Source: Natronohydrobacter sp.
Lineage (GTDB): Bacteria; Pseudomonadota; Alphaproteobacteria; Rhodobacterales; Rhodobacteraceae
Reading direction: 5' to 3'
Length of the DNA: 64,000 nucleotides
Assembly (NCBI GenBank): GCA_030603695.1
Contig: JAUVXF010000009.1
Coordinates: 1-64,000 of the forward strand
Below are positions 1-9,185 of the stretch, piece by piece. The translations under genes were made by a program, and so were the position numbers. How positions within the stretch are numbered: the first letter of the stretch is position 1; every line of letters starts with the position of its first letter. A model generated the notes under the pieces. The model had not been told where the DNA came from. It ran no database searches and saw only the letters and a program-made list of their open reading frames with translations.

Positions 1-165
1 CCGCATGACGCGGAAAACCCAACCAGGGCAAATACTTCAAACACGCCGACAGACAGCGCCAACGCGCGACACAGCCTAAATGAAGGGACAGCGTTCCGGC
101 TCGGGGACTATTTCAGCGACCTGTTAAGTATCTTTCCAAAACGCTTAAGACGCAAAGGCACATAA
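1..165 (+). CDS. C-terminal end of an unidentified protein (partial)
   Basis: The frame starting at base 1 is open to a TAA at 163-165 and gives 54 residues ending in LGDYFSDLLSIFPKRLRRKGT-like basic sequence (last residues RLRRKGT). The upstream part is rich in Ser, Thr and Asn, as in a disordered linker. The gene would run in from outside the window and converge on the che operon. There is no recognisable domain, so this rests only on an open frame of plausible composition; it could be chance. Confidence 0.35.
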   Translation, partial: PHDAENPTRANTSNTPTDSANARHSLNEGTAFRLGDYFSDLLSIFPKRLRRKGT

Positions 166-257
166 GGCGGGTATTCATGGGCATATGTCTGGGCGGCCTT
201 GCCAATCGGGTATATGCTTAACCGAAAGTAGGTATCTCTTGAGAGCACGCCCTTGGC

Positions 258-1640
258 TCAATGAGTTACTTGGCTTCGGAAATATTCGTCCCCGGTTGTT
301 CCGCCGTATAAGGCCCCAGGTGACAGCACCATCGCAACATCGCCGCGCGACAACAAGGCCACGCCCGATATGCTGTTCAATCCTGTCATTACGCCCCGCA
401 GCGGGCGCGAAAGAACCAATTGTTGCCCAAGCAATTCATCGACAGGAACCGCAATGCAGGAATTTGGCAGGTTCAGGACGACATGGATACGTTCCTTCCC
501 GTCCACACCGCGTTTCCGCCTGATCCCTTGCCCCGGTTTATGCCCGGAGATGTCACAAATCGGAATCAACTCATCCGAACCAAGCCTGAGCCAGATTTGC
601 TGCCCGGCCGGATCAGAGACATGTATCAAAGCGCTTGGGTCGGGTTGTAGAATGCTGCGGATGGCATTCACAGGCAGCACATAGCGCGTGCCCTCGGCCC
701 CAACAACCATGCCGTCCAAGACGACCAGATTTATTGGCAAGAAAATATGCAGGCGAATACCGCCCTCTGGCCGCTTGATCACGCGCAAGGCCCCGCCATG
801 AGTCGCAAGCTCTTCTTCCATTGCAGTGATCTGATTATCCTCTGGCATGGTGCTGCCATCATCTTGCAAAATCGTGGAAACTTGATCCTCCAACTTGCGA
901 ATTGCCAGATGCAGCCGCCGTGGCGCCTTTGTCGGCTGGGATAGCCGAACTTTCAGAAACTGCGACGGCAGGCTGCGAAGCGTGTTCAGCATTCTGACAT
1001 CCAGCGCTTCATCCCCACCTGTGGTGGACAGCAGCGCTTCAAAGCCATTTTTGCGCGACTGGGTCGCCACTAAAGCCGATAGCGGGCGCAGGATCGTATC
1101 TGCGGGCCTTGTGCGCAAAGCCGCTGTCAGATGTTGCAATTCTGACAAATGGCCCATGATCTGCGTGCCCAACTGCGAAATCTCGCGCAGCTGGTCACTC
1201 AGCTGGCCAGCCACTTCGCGCAGGGCCTGCCGGGTTGCGCGCAGATCATGGCCATTCTGGCGCAAGATCGTGTCCATAGTCTCTGATAAATCGGCCTCGC
1301 AAAGATCACCAAGCATGTTTTGCAACATGGCTTGGCCCGCGGCCACTTCGCCCAGTTGCTCAAGCATCTCGCTCGACATCTCGGCCGAAGGGATCACCTC
1401 GGAACTGCCATCCTCGCCGGCGGCCGCACTGGTATCATCCTCTGCGCTGCTATGTTCCGGGCGCAGATGTTGCAGCAGTGCCAGTTTCTTGCCACTGGGG
1501 TCAAGTTGGGCGAATGCCGCAACCATTGCCACCTCATCCTGCTCAGAGGCGATGAGGAAATCGAATATCGTATTGTCGCCATCAAAAACGGTGACATTTG
1601 TAATCGCCTCGACAGTGCCAGAACCGATCAGTTCGAACAA
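258..1640 (-). CDS. cheA3: CheA3-type protein, C-terminal part with P5/CheW domain (split by frameshift)
   Basis: This 460-aa frame holds the long regulatory region and the CheW-like P5 domain of a CheA3-type chemotaxis protein (about residues 300-455, LPINLVVLDGMVVGAEGTRY onwards). No ATP-binding P4 domain is visible. It begins with a TTG inside the end of the upstream P1-containing frame (12-base overlap), but the reading frame stays open and protein-like further upstream (EIYLLRADINSDD...), so it looks like the second half of one broken gene. The two halves sum to about 1,087 aa, close to my recollection of R. sphaeroides CheA3 (P1, a roughly 800-residue middle and P5). It is the last gene of the che operon. 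Translation as a separate protein is possible but there is no obvious ribosome binding site. Confidence 0.7.
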   Translation of the reverse strand: MFELIGSGTVEAITNVTVFDGDNTIFDFLIASEQDEVAMVAAFAQLDPSGKKLALLQHLRPEHSSAEDDTSAAAGEDGSSEVIPSAEMSSEMLEQLGEVAAGQAMLQNMLGDLCEADLSETMDTILRQNGHDLRATRQALREVAGQLSDQLREISQLGTQIMGHLSELQHLTAALRTRPADTILRPLSALVATQSRKNGFEALLSTTGGDEALDVRMLNTLRSLPSQFLKVRLSQPTKAPRRLHLAIRKLEDQVSTILQDDGSTMPEDNQITAMEEELATHGGALRVIKRPEGGIRLHIFLPINLVVLDGMVVGAEGTRYVLPVNAIRSILQPDPSALIHVSDPAGQQIWLRLGSDELIPICDISGHKPGQGIRRKRGVDGKERIHVVLNLPNSCIAVPVDELLGQQLVLSRPLRGVMTGLNSISGVALLSRGDVAMVLSPGALYGGTTGDEYFRSQVTH

Positions 1641-3511
1641 CCCTTCCGCAAGCCTGTCATCAGAGTTGATATCGGCTCGCAGCAGATAAATTTCTTGCCT
1701 TGCTCCAACGCCAAGCCTGCCGCGCGCGTACTTTCCGGCGAGAGGACGCGGTGGAACGCATCTGGCAGTCCCAGGCGACGTTCAATCATTGCCGCAGTCA
1801 GCGTTCCCGCGCCTTTGAACCCCGCATCAGCCGTTTGCCGAAACAACTCTTCCAGACGATGGGTATCGGGGGCCTCGCCCCCGCGCACGGAATCGAAGAC
1901 CAGTTCCAGCGTATCAATAAACCCGCGTGCGATTTGCATGAGAATCGCATCGGGCTTGTCGCCACATGCGTAGCCGCGGCTGAACAAATCCAGAATCGAC
2001 ATGGCCAGATCAGAGGCCACGGTCAACTGAAAGTGCATGCAGGCATGGTGCACAAGCCTGATCAGCCGTTCCAGCGCCCGCTGGTCAGAGCGCGACTCGC
2101 TGCCGCGCCGCAGCCGTTCCAGCACGGCGTCAAGTTCATCCAAGGTTTCGAAGGCGTGATCGGCGCACCAGGTTTGAAGCAAGGTTCTGGGGCTGATCCC
2201 CTTAAACTCGGCCTGCGTGCCCAAAGCCATTTCAACACTGGCAAGCTCTTCATAAAGGCGCAATTCGCTGCGCCGGAAATCGGCGGCATCGCTGGCGGCA
2301 GGCAAGGTGCGTGCGGCAGATGTGACACGGACAAATCCCGCGGCCTCTGAGGCGTCTGTCAGCTGGCGCACTGCTTCTGTCAAGGCATGCGGATCGTTGG
2401 TGGCACCAAGGGCATAGTCTGTGCCAAAACGCGAGATCATTTCCAGCGGGATTGCAATGCGTTCAAAGAAACTTGCTTGTGAGTCTTCCTTCGTCGGGCA
2501 GGGGGCTGTAGCGACTGTGGGCGTGCCGCCCATGCTTTCGATCGCGAAAATGACAGTGCCAATCTCATCCAGCGTGGGCGCCTGGGGTAGGGTTGCGATC
2601 AACTCTTGCCAATTTTGCAACCCAAGCTGCTTTGCGGCATGGGCCAGCCCCGGCACTACACGCTTGGCCATGCCAGCATCACCCGCCGCATGCGCCTTGC
2701 GCAACTTGGTAACAGCTTCCGTTACCATTTCGTTGAAAATGGCCAGATAGGTTGCATCCTGCGCCAAGGCTGCGGTGCCGACTGTCGCAGAGGATGCACC
2801 TGCTATTCCCTCTGGCCGGGCAGGGGCAACACTTGGGCTTGGCGCAGGCGTTGCCTGAGACGGAATTGCCGTGGTATCATCGGCAGGCACTGTCTCTGGG
2901 CTATCCTCCACTCTCGCAGCCTTGGCGGACGGAGCAACCTGATTACTGCCAGACTCTGCCTCCAGTGATGTGGGGCTGTCATTTTCGGTTGCGATATCGG
3001 CAGACGGGCTGGAGAGAGCCGTCGACTGCGGCAGCGGGGTTGCAAGACTTTCCGCAGGCCCAGACATATTCTGGTCTTGCGCGATTGCTGCACCCTCTTG
3101 CGGGGCATCGCTGCACCGCGCGATTTTGTCGCGCAAACGCGCGACCAGAGCCTCGGTATCGGCAGAGCCGACATCGGCGCGGGTGCGGGCGGTTTCCTCC
3201 AGCATTTCGCGCAACCGGTCGCCAGTTTCCAGCAGCAGCGAGAGGATTTCTTCGTCCAGTTCCACCCCTTTGTCGCGCACCAACCCTATGAGATCTTCTG
3301 CCAGATGTGCGCGACTTTCAACTGTTTCCAAGCCCAGAACACGGGAATTGCCTTTGAAGGTATGAACCGCGCGAAACAGGGCCGCCACAAGCGGGGGCTG
3401 TTCAGCTGCGCTGCTTGCTTGCAACTCTAGCAATGCGGTTTCCATTGCATCCATCGCCTGAGCGCCATCATCGGCGTAAAGAACCCAGATTTCGTCCATT
3501 TCATCCGACAT
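1628..3511 (-). CDS. cheA3: CheA3-type protein, N-terminal part with P1 phosphotransfer domain
   Basis: This 627-aa frame begins with an Hpt/P1 domain; the phosphoryl-accepting histidine is His50 in AVHTFKGNSR. A Pro/Ala/Ser-rich linker (about residues 130-260) follows, then a helical region with no kinase signature. In R. sphaeroides, CheA3 lacks P3 and P4, is phosphorylated in trans by CheA4, passes phosphate to CheY6 and CheB2, and its middle region dephosphorylates CheY6. The tail of this frame (GKKFICCEPISTLMTGLRKGCSN) reads as out-of-frame sequence, while the -1 frame continues a sensible protein. The gene lies 45 bases downstream of cheY6. It is either a real disruption, a programmed shift or a sequence error. 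Confidence 0.8.
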   Translation of the reverse strand: MSDEMDEIWVLYADDGAQAMDAMETALLELQASSAAEQPPLVAALFRAVHTFKGNSRVLGLETVESRAHLAEDLIGLVRDKGVELDEEILSLLLETGDRLREMLEETARTRADVGSADTEALVARLRDKIARCSDAPQEGAAIAQDQNMSGPAESLATPLPQSTALSSPSADIATENDSPTSLEAESGSNQVAPSAKAARVEDSPETVPADDTTAIPSQATPAPSPSVAPARPEGIAGASSATVGTAALAQDATYLAIFNEMVTEAVTKLRKAHAAGDAGMAKRVVPGLAHAAKQLGLQNWQELIATLPQAPTLDEIGTVIFAIESMGGTPTVATAPCPTKEDSQASFFERIAIPLEMISRFGTDYALGATNDPHALTEAVRQLTDASEAAGFVRVTSAARTLPAASDAADFRRSELRLYEELASVEMALGTQAEFKGISPRTLLQTWCADHAFETLDELDAVLERLRRGSESRSDQRALERLIRLVHHACMHFQLTVASDLAMSILDLFSRGYACGDKPDAILMQIARGFIDTLELVFDSVRGGEAPDTHRLEELFRQTADAGFKGAGTLTAAMIERRLGLPDAFHRVLSPESTRAAGLALEQGKKFICCEPISTLMTGLRKGCSN

Positions 3512-3555
3512 CGCGGCAGTCTCCGTTCAGGGGGCGGCGTTCAGGGGGAAGCAGA

Positions 3556-3960
3556 TCACGCGGCCATCAGCGCGCGCATTGTGCTGGCAAGTTCTTCGCC
3601 CGTCTTTTCTTGCAAATCATGCGAGACAGTGCCCGATGGCTTTGCCACAACACCGTCCGCCCCCAATTCGCGCGCCTTTGCCGCATGGGGCGAGCCAGAG
3701 ACCACGACCGAGGACAGCATGCAGACTTTCGCCTGTGTTTTCAGTTTCGCGTGGCGCAGAAATTCCAGCCCGTCCATGACCGGCATTTCGATATCCAGCA
3801 AAATCAGATCAACTTCGGCGCCATCGGCCAGTTTGTCGAGCGCCTCTTGCCCATTTGCAGCCTGAGCCACCACTTTGAAATCTGGCAAGCTTTTGATAAA
3901 GCTTGCAATATACAGCCGCATCATTGCAGCATCATCAACGATCATGACATTATAGGGCAT
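3556..3960 (-). CDS. cheY6: CheY6-type single-domain response regulator
   Basis: This 134-aa receiver domain begins MPYNVMIVDDAAMMRLY, with the acidic pair in VDD, the phospho-acceptor Asp in LILLDIEMPVMDG, and the conserved Lys in VVAKPSG. The start is chosen at 3960 because AGGAG lies 7 bases upstream; a longer start at 3993 adds an unconserved leader. CheY6 binds FliM and stops or reverses the motor in Rhodobacter. The segment after the Lys (about 20 residues around VSHDLQEKTGEE) is longer than in E. coli CheY. It sits between the soluble receptor and cheA3, as in R. sphaeroides CheOp3. Confidence 0.9.
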   Translation of the reverse strand: MPYNVMIVDDAAMMRLYIASFIKSLPDFKVVAQAANGQEALDKLADGAEVDLILLDIEMPVMDGLEFLRHAKLKTQAKVCMLSSVVVSGSPHAAKARELGADGVVAKPSGTVSHDLQEKTGEELASTMRALMAA

Positions 3961-4011
3961 GTGTATTCTCCTGGGATGAGGCGCGACCGGCATTCCCGGC
4001 CGCGCAATAGG

Positions 4012-6009
4012 TCAGAAATTTGCAAATCCGCGCTCGTCCATATCAACGCCCGTGCGGGGGGCTGGCCCGGCGCTTTTGGTCGTGCCACCAGTCTGGGCTG
4101 TCCGCCCCGCCATCTCGGCGGTGAACATGGCGCGCAGATGTTCCATCATTTCGGGTGACATATCTGTCAGGCCAAAGCTTTCTGCCGAGTTTCTGCTGAC
4201 TTCGCGCAGATTGAAACGCTCGAAATCGCGGCGGATCACATCCGTGGCAGAGCGCATCTGGCTGGCGCTTGCGGCCAGTTCATCGGCCTGTTGGCTGGTG
4301 GCAAGTGCGGCTTTCGCCACTTCCCCGATCGCCGAATTGATCTGTGTGACCCCGCGCGCCTGTTCCTCGCTGGCCACGGCAATATCGCGCACCAGTGTTT
4401 GCACTTCTTGAATGTCTGTTGCGATCCGCGTGAAGGATTCCCGCGCCTCTCCAGCAATGCGCACGCCCGACTGAACGCGGGTTGCGGCATCTTCGATCAG
4501 TTCCGAAGTTTCGCGCGCGGCTTTCGCCGAACGGCCTGCCAGGTTGCGCACCTCTTGGGCCACAACGGCAAAACCGCGCCCATGCTGGCCTGCGCGCGCT
4601 GCTTCCACTGCCGCATTCAGCGCAAGCAGGTTCGTCTGGAAAGCGATTTCATCAATCACTTTGATGATTTTGGCAATGTCCTGCGACGACACGCGAATGC
4701 CATCCATCGCGGCCACCATTTCAGTGATCTTCTCGTTCCCGTCATTGGCCACTGCAACTGTGCTGCCCACCAATTTGGCCGCATTATCTGCCGATGTGGC
4801 ATTCGCCTTGACCTGAATATTTGTTTCTTCGGCCGAGGAAGAGACGTCATCCACCGAAGAAGAGGCAATCTGCGAATTCGTGGCCAGGGATTGACTGGAT
4901 TTTGACATCTGTTCCACGGTGATCGCCACCTGCGCAACCTGCTGGCTGGCCGTGCTGATTGTGCCATTGAGCGAGATGAGCGCCGTTTCCATGAGATCCA
5001 CGATCTTGCGGTAATCACCATCAAAGCCATCGCGATTGACCTCTATCGCCAGATCACCGCGATCCAGCGCGACGCAGAACCGTTCAATTTCCGCAGTGAC
5101 CTTTTTGAAAGACGAGCGGATTTTTTCCACCGTTTCATTGATAAAAGCGCGATCACCGCCGAAGGCTTCCAAAGGCGCACTGAAATTGCCATTGGCGAAT
5201 TCTGACATGCAGGTCAGCAACTTTTTCTTGATCGAGATATGCCCGGCAACCATCTCGTTCGTGTATTCGGCCACGCGCCGGGTATCGTCTGAAAACCCGT
5301 CAACTGAAATGAAATGGCTTATATTTCCCTGTGAATGGGCCGCACCCATGGCCGAAATTTCTTTGAAAAGCCGTTCCATTTCCAGTTTCTGGGTTACCAC
5401 ATCCGTGCGGTCACGCCATTCGACGAAAATGCATTGAAGCTCTCCTTTTGAATCAAAAACAGGTGTGCCGCTGAAGCTGAGATATTTGCCGCCAATTTCG
5501 ATCTGGCTGGTATGTGGTTTGCGCATCCCCTCGATAATAATGCGCGGGTGCTGCGGATTAAGGTGGAAATGATCGATGGATTTGCCAACCATCTCGCGCG
5601 CGCTGAACTGAGGCAGATCGCGGCGGAGGGCCGCTTCAATACTTTCGAACATTTTGAAAGCCGCCTCATTTACGAAACGGATTACATTCTCGCTATCTGC
5701 TATCATCAGCGGATTGGATAAAATATTCAGTGGTTCGGTCGTGCCGACCCTGTTCCAATACGGGGTGTCATATTCAGGAGGAAGGCTGGATTTGGTCATG
5801 TCATCATTCCTGGTCGGGGCTGTAGGGGTTTCGGAAATGGGGGCGGCGGTGTCACTGGCAGCGGATTCTGGATTGGCTGAATTCGGATCGGGATCAGTGG
5901 GCAGGGGCTGGGGCTGGGCAAGCCTGTCAAGTGGATCTGCCCCCAAACCGACAAGAGAGGCTTTACGCCGCGCCTTGGGCGCGGGCTTGGCGGGTGTCAG
6001 ATCGCTCAT
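4012..6009 (-). CDS. tlpT: Soluble chemoreceptor, TlpT-like, with PAS domain
   Basis: The 665-aa protein has no membrane segment. A Pro/Ala-rich N-terminus is followed by a PAS fold (about residues 115-230, from [20 protein letters not shown]), HAMP-like helices, and a methyl-accepting signalling domain with the hairpin motif [22 protein letters not shown]. It should nucleate the cytoplasmic chemosensory cluster. The start at 6009 gives an ATGA overlap with ppfA; an upstream start at 6084 is possible but lies inside ppfA. It precedes cheY6. Gene order and solubility match TlpT of R. sphaeroides. The ligand is unknown. Confidence 0.9.
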   Translation of the reverse strand: MSDLTPAKPAPKARRKASLVGLGADPLDRLAQPQPLPTDPDPNSANPESAASDTAAPISETPTAPTRNDDMTKSSLPPEYDTPYWNRVGTTEPLNILSNPLMIADSENVIRFVNEAAFKMFESIEAALRRDLPQFSAREMVGKSIDHFHLNPQHPRIIIEGMRKPHTSQIEIGGKYLSFSGTPVFDSKGELQCIFVEWRDRTDVVTQKLEMERLFKEISAMGAAHSQGNISHFISVDGFSDDTRRVAEYTNEMVAGHISIKKKLLTCMSEFANGNFSAPLEAFGGDRAFINETVEKIRSSFKKVTAEIERFCVALDRGDLAIEVNRDGFDGDYRKIVDLMETALISLNGTISTASQQVAQVAITVEQMSKSSQSLATNSQIASSSVDDVSSSAEETNIQVKANATSADNAAKLVGSTVAVANDGNEKITEMVAAMDGIRVSSQDIAKIIKVIDEIAFQTNLLALNAAVEAARAGQHGRGFAVVAQEVRNLAGRSAKAARETSELIEDAATRVQSGVRIAGEARESFTRIATDIQEVQTLVRDIAVASEEQARGVTQINSAIGEVAKAALATSQQADELAASASQMRSATDVIRRDFERFNLREVSRNSAESFGLTDMSPEMMEHLRAMFTAEMAGRTAQTGGTTKSAGPAPRTGVDMDERGFANF

Positions 6010-6734
6010 GCGACGCTCCTTTTTGTGCTGATGGGAGGGGTGCCCGCCAGAAGGCGGGCAAGCGTGAGATATTCGAGGGCGCAAGCGCTGTCGGGCGCAT
6101 GGGCCAGCACACTGCGCCCAAATCCTGCCGATTCAGATATCCGCACAGAATTGCTGATCGTCACAGGCAAGAGTTGGCTCTCTCCAAATCGCTCTGCCAG
6201 ACGTGCCTGAACATCGCGGTGCAGATTCAGGCGCGGCGAATGGCGACACAGCAGAAAGCGCAACCTGTCATGCGGCAAATCATATTGGGTAAACCGTTCC
6301 AGCAGCCGTGCCAGCCCGGACAAGCCCAGAAAATCTGGCTCCAGCGGGCACAGGACAAGATCAGCCCAGCGGCATAGCGCTACTGTCAGCTCAGACCAGC
6401 CAGGCGCGGTATCCACAATCATCCAGTCTGCGCCTGCGGGCATTGACAATGCTGGCGCCGGGTCGGGCAAGTCTGCGGCCGCCCGCAGCAGGGCCAGCCC
6501 GGTTTCACCCGCAACCGGCGCTGCGCGCACATCAGCGCCCGCAAGCCAGCGCGCGGCGTCATCGCCTGCGCTGGCATCGGCACAGGGCAGCATCGCGCTC
6601 AGATGCGCCTGTGGGTCAAGATCTGCCAACACCACACAGGCGGCAAGCCCCTGTTGCACCAGCGCACTTGCCAGGTTGCGCGCTGTTGTCGTCTTGCCGA
6701 CGCCGCCTTTCTGGTTTTGCACGACAATCCGCAT
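6006..6734 (-). CDS. ppfA: ParA-like ATPase, chemosensory cluster partitioning (PpfA)
   Basis: This 242-aa ParA/MinD-family ATPase has a deviant Walker [13 protein letters not shown] at residues 9-20 and a downstream DLDPQAH Walker A' motif. In R. sphaeroides the protein at this position (PpfA, formerly Slp) uses the chromosome and the N-terminus of TlpT to position and segregate the cytoplasmic chemoreceptor cluster. It overlaps cheW upstream and tlpT downstream by ATGA, so translation is probably coupled. General ParA-type plasmid partitioning is unlikely, because there is no ParB and the gene is embedded in che. Confidence 0.9.
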   Translation of the reverse strand: MRIVVQNQKGGVGKTTTARNLASALVQQGLAACVVLADLDPQAHLSAMLPCADASAGDDAARWLAGADVRAAPVAGETGLALLRAAADLPDPAPALSMPAGADWMIVDTAPGWSELTVALCRWADLVLCPLEPDFLGLSGLARLLERFTQYDLPHDRLRFLLCRHSPRLNLHRDVQARLAERFGESQLLPVTISNSVRISESAGFGRSVLAHAPDSACALEYLTLARLLAGTPPISTKRSVA

Positions 6735-7258
6735 CAGCCCTCGCTTTTGTCCTGAATCAGGCGCAGATCATCCTCCGAAACCAGCACCGAAGGGTTGAGG
6801 ATCACAACCACGCTTTCTTCCATGCGGGCCAGCCCGGCGATCACTTGCCGAGAGCTGGATTTGCCAAGCTGGGCGTGCCGGTCGATCCTGTCATCGCCAA
6901 TTTCGCGGACTTCGCGCACACCATCGACAATCAACCCGATCGGCGCGTCATCCACCTCCATCACGATGATGACGGTGCGCTCGTCATAGGCGCGCTCGGC
7001 CATGTTGAAGCGCAGACGGATATCCATAAGCGGAATGACCTTTCCGCGCAGATTTATCACACCCTTCAGGTAATGGGGCAAATCGGGGATTGGCATGATG
7101 CGCTGCATCCCGACAATCTCGATGACATCGGAAATCGAAACCCCGTATTCCTCGGCCCCGATATCAAAGGTCAGATACATATTGGCCAAAGTATCGGCTT
7201 CCACCTCCAGCCCCATGGGGACGGTCTGAGTGCGGGGTTCTGTGGCGAGTTGCGTCAT
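6734..7258 (-). CDS. cheW: CheW coupling protein
   Basis: This 174-aa CheW-domain protein has the typical fold signature YLTFDIGAEEYGVSISDVIEIVG, then IPDLPHYLKGVINLRGKVIPLMDIRLRF. It links the receptor to the CheA kinases in the cytoplasmic cluster. The start at 7258 (MTQLATEP) is preferred over 7267 because it gives an ATGA overlap with cheB. Its position between cheB and ppfA corresponds to cheW4 of R. sphaeroides CheOp3. No missing signature residues are apparent. Confidence 0.95.
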   Translation of the reverse strand: MTQLATEPRTQTVPMGLEVEADTLANMYLTFDIGAEEYGVSISDVIEIVGMQRIMPIPDLPHYLKGVINLRGKVIPLMDIRLRFNMAERAYDERTVIIVMEVDDAPIGLIVDGVREVREIGDDRIDRHAQLGKSSSRQVIAGLARMEESVVVILNPSVLVSEDDLRLIQDKSEG

Positions 7259-8364
7259 AGGCTCCATCCTTCGTGTTTTCTGAAAAGCGGGTGCTCGGAC
7301 ATGGGAGGGTCAAGCAATGCGGCGGCGATGTATTTCAGGGGCAGGATCTGTTCTGCGGCGCCGATATAGGCGGCCTGTCCGGGCATGCCCCAGACCACAG
7401 AGCTTTCTTCATCCTGAGCGATTGTTCGCCCGCCGGCGCGGCGGATATCCAGCATTCCTTCGGCCCCGTCTTTGCCCATGCCTGTCAGAAGTGCGGCTGC
7501 ACAATGCGTGCCAATCTGGCGCGCGGCGCTTCGAAACAGCACATCAACCGACGGAATGGAGAAACATACAGGCGGGCCATGTTCCAATGTCACGCTCAGA
7601 TCTGGCCAGCTGCCCCGTAATAACATGTGACGGTCGCCGCCGGGGGCAATCAATGCAGTGCCAGGGCGGACAGGATCGCCATTCTGCGCCTCGCGCACGC
7701 GGATGGCACAAACGGCATCCAACCTTTTTGCGAAGGATTTGGTGAATCCTTCGGGCATATGCTGCACGATCACGATCCCCGGCGCAGTTGCTGGCAGCAT
7801 TGGCAGCAGATGCGAAAGTGCCTGCACCCCGCCTGTCGAGGCGCCGATCACGACCACATGGTGCCGGGGCCACCCGCTGCCAAAGGCTGAGGGCACTGAC
7901 GCCTGTTTCTGATCAACTGCGCCCGAATGGCCCATGATTGGTTTCGCGCCTGCCGCGGCCCGCACGCGCAAGCAGATATCGGTCATGATTTGCGGCAACC
8001 CTTCGCCAATCCCAAGTGCGGGTTTGGCGATGATATCCACTGCGCCAGCCTCCAATGCCTGCAAGGTGACATCCGCCCCCTCACGGGTTACACTAGAGAT
8101 GACCACCGTTGGCACGCACCATTTCGGCATCATGCGGCGTAGAAACGTCACACCATCGCTGCGCGGCATTTCGATATCCAGGGTGATCACATCGGGCGAA
8201 AGGCGTTGCACCATATCCAGCGCTTGATCGCCATCTGCCGCGGTGCCCACCACTTCGATCTCCGGGTCTCTGGCAAGCCCAAGTGACAAAACCTTACGGA
8301 TCATGGCGGAGTCGTCCACGATCAGAACGCGCACCCTTGCCTGTTTGGCCTGCGCCGCCATCAT
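7255..8364 (-). CDS. cheB: CheB receptor methylesterase/deamidase
   Basis: The 369-aa two-domain CheB has an N-terminal receiver with phospho-acceptor Asp63 (TLDIEMPRSDG) and a C-terminal esterase with catalytic Ser176 in IGASTGGVQAL, His202 in VQHMPEGF and the Asp-containing LLTGMGKDGAEGM motif. It removes methyl groups from receptor glutamates for adaptation when phosphorylated by CheA. It overlaps cheR by ATGA upstream and cheW downstream. Length and motifs are standard. Confidence 0.96.
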   Translation of the reverse strand: MMAAQAKQARVRVLIVDDSAMIRKVLSLGLARDPEIEVVGTAADGDQALDMVQRLSPDVITLDIEMPRSDGVTFLRRMMPKWCVPTVVISSVTREGADVTLQALEAGAVDIIAKPALGIGEGLPQIMTDICLRVRAAAGAKPIMGHSGAVDQKQASVPSAFGSGWPRHHVVVIGASTGGVQALSHLLPMLPATAPGIVIVQHMPEGFTKSFAKRLDAVCAIRVREAQNGDPVRPGTALIAPGGDRHMLLRGSWPDLSVTLEHGPPVCFSIPSVDVLFRSAARQIGTHCAAALLTGMGKDGAEGMLDIRRAGGRTIAQDEESSVVWGMPGQAAYIGAAEQILPLKYIAAALLDPPMSEHPLFRKHEGWSL

Positions 8365-9185
8365 GTCAATTTGTCCGTCTTGCGGGAGATGCCATTGCTG
8401 ATATACTGCCAGCGTGGCGACAATTCGCGCAAGTTTTCGGTAACGCTGGTGAACATCCAGCCACCGCGCTCTGTCACATCGGCAATCGCGTTCACAACCT
8501 CTGCCTGATCCGATGGCGTGAAATAATACAACACATTGCGGCAGAAAACTGCCTGAAACATATGCTGGAATGGATAGGGAGATTTCTTTAAATTCATCCG
8601 CCGGAACGTGCAGGCTGTGCGAATATCATCAGTGACACGAAACCGGTTCAGGCCGACAGGGCGCAGATAGCGCTGCACCAGGTCTGCGGGCATCTGCTCT
8701 AACCGGTCACGGGGGTAAATGCCGGCTTCGGCCCGTTCAATTACGGGGGCGCTGATATCCGTTCCCAGAATATGGGTGCGCCTCAGGGCTTCTGGCCCAA
8801 GTGCTTCTGCGATCAGGATGGCAAGGGTATACACCTCATCTCCGGTCGAGCAGGCAGCGCTCCACAGGCGGATTTCCGGCCTTGTGGCCAATGTGGGCAG
8901 AAAATCCTTTCGAAACTGATCCAAAACATCTGTTTCGCGAAAGAAATAAGTGTGATTGGTCGAGGCCGCGTGCATGATTGCCAGCTGCACTTCGCGGGAA
9001 TCGGGGCAGTGCAAGGCATTTGCCATCTCGTTCAGAGTGCGCATGCCAAGGCTTTGCTGCACCCGGCCCAGCCGTTGTTGCAGCAGGGCGCGTTTGCCCG
9101 GCGGGTAATGGATAGCGCAAGTCCGTTCCAGCCATGCGCGAATTGTTTCAAGGCTGGTGTCGTCGGCCAAGGCAGACTGTGTCAT
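8361..9185 (-). CDS. cheR: CheR receptor methyltransferase
   Basis: The 274-aa protein is an SAM-dependent methyltransferase that methylates receptor glutamates. It has the helical N-domain and the SAM-binding motif LWSAACSTGDEVYTLAI, where most CheR proteins have GCSTGEEPYS-like sequence, so one or two positions are atypical. FRRMNLKKSPYPFQHMFQAVFCRNVLYYF is the usual C-terminal signature region. The start at 9185 gives an ATGA overlap with cheA4; the upstream start at 9218 would lie inside cheA4. Confidence 0.93.
   Translation of the reverse strand: MTQSALADDTSLETIRAWLERTCAIHYPPGKRALLQQRLGRVQQSLGMRTLNEMANALHCPDSREVQLAIMHAASTNHTYFFRETDVLDQFRKDFLPTLATRPEIRLWSAACSTGDEVYTLAILIAEALGPEALRRTHILGTDISAPVIERAEAGIYPRDRLEQMPADLVQRYLRPVGLNRFRVTDDIRTACTFRRMNLKKSPYPFQHMFQAVFCRNVLYYFTPSDQAEVVNAIADVTERGGWMFTSVTENLRELSPRWQYISNGISRKTDKLT

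Noticed and set aside
895-1689. Long plus-strand frames across the che operon
   Set aside because: They mirror cheA3 and have no domain or ribosome binding site; shadow frames are common in G+C-rich DNA.
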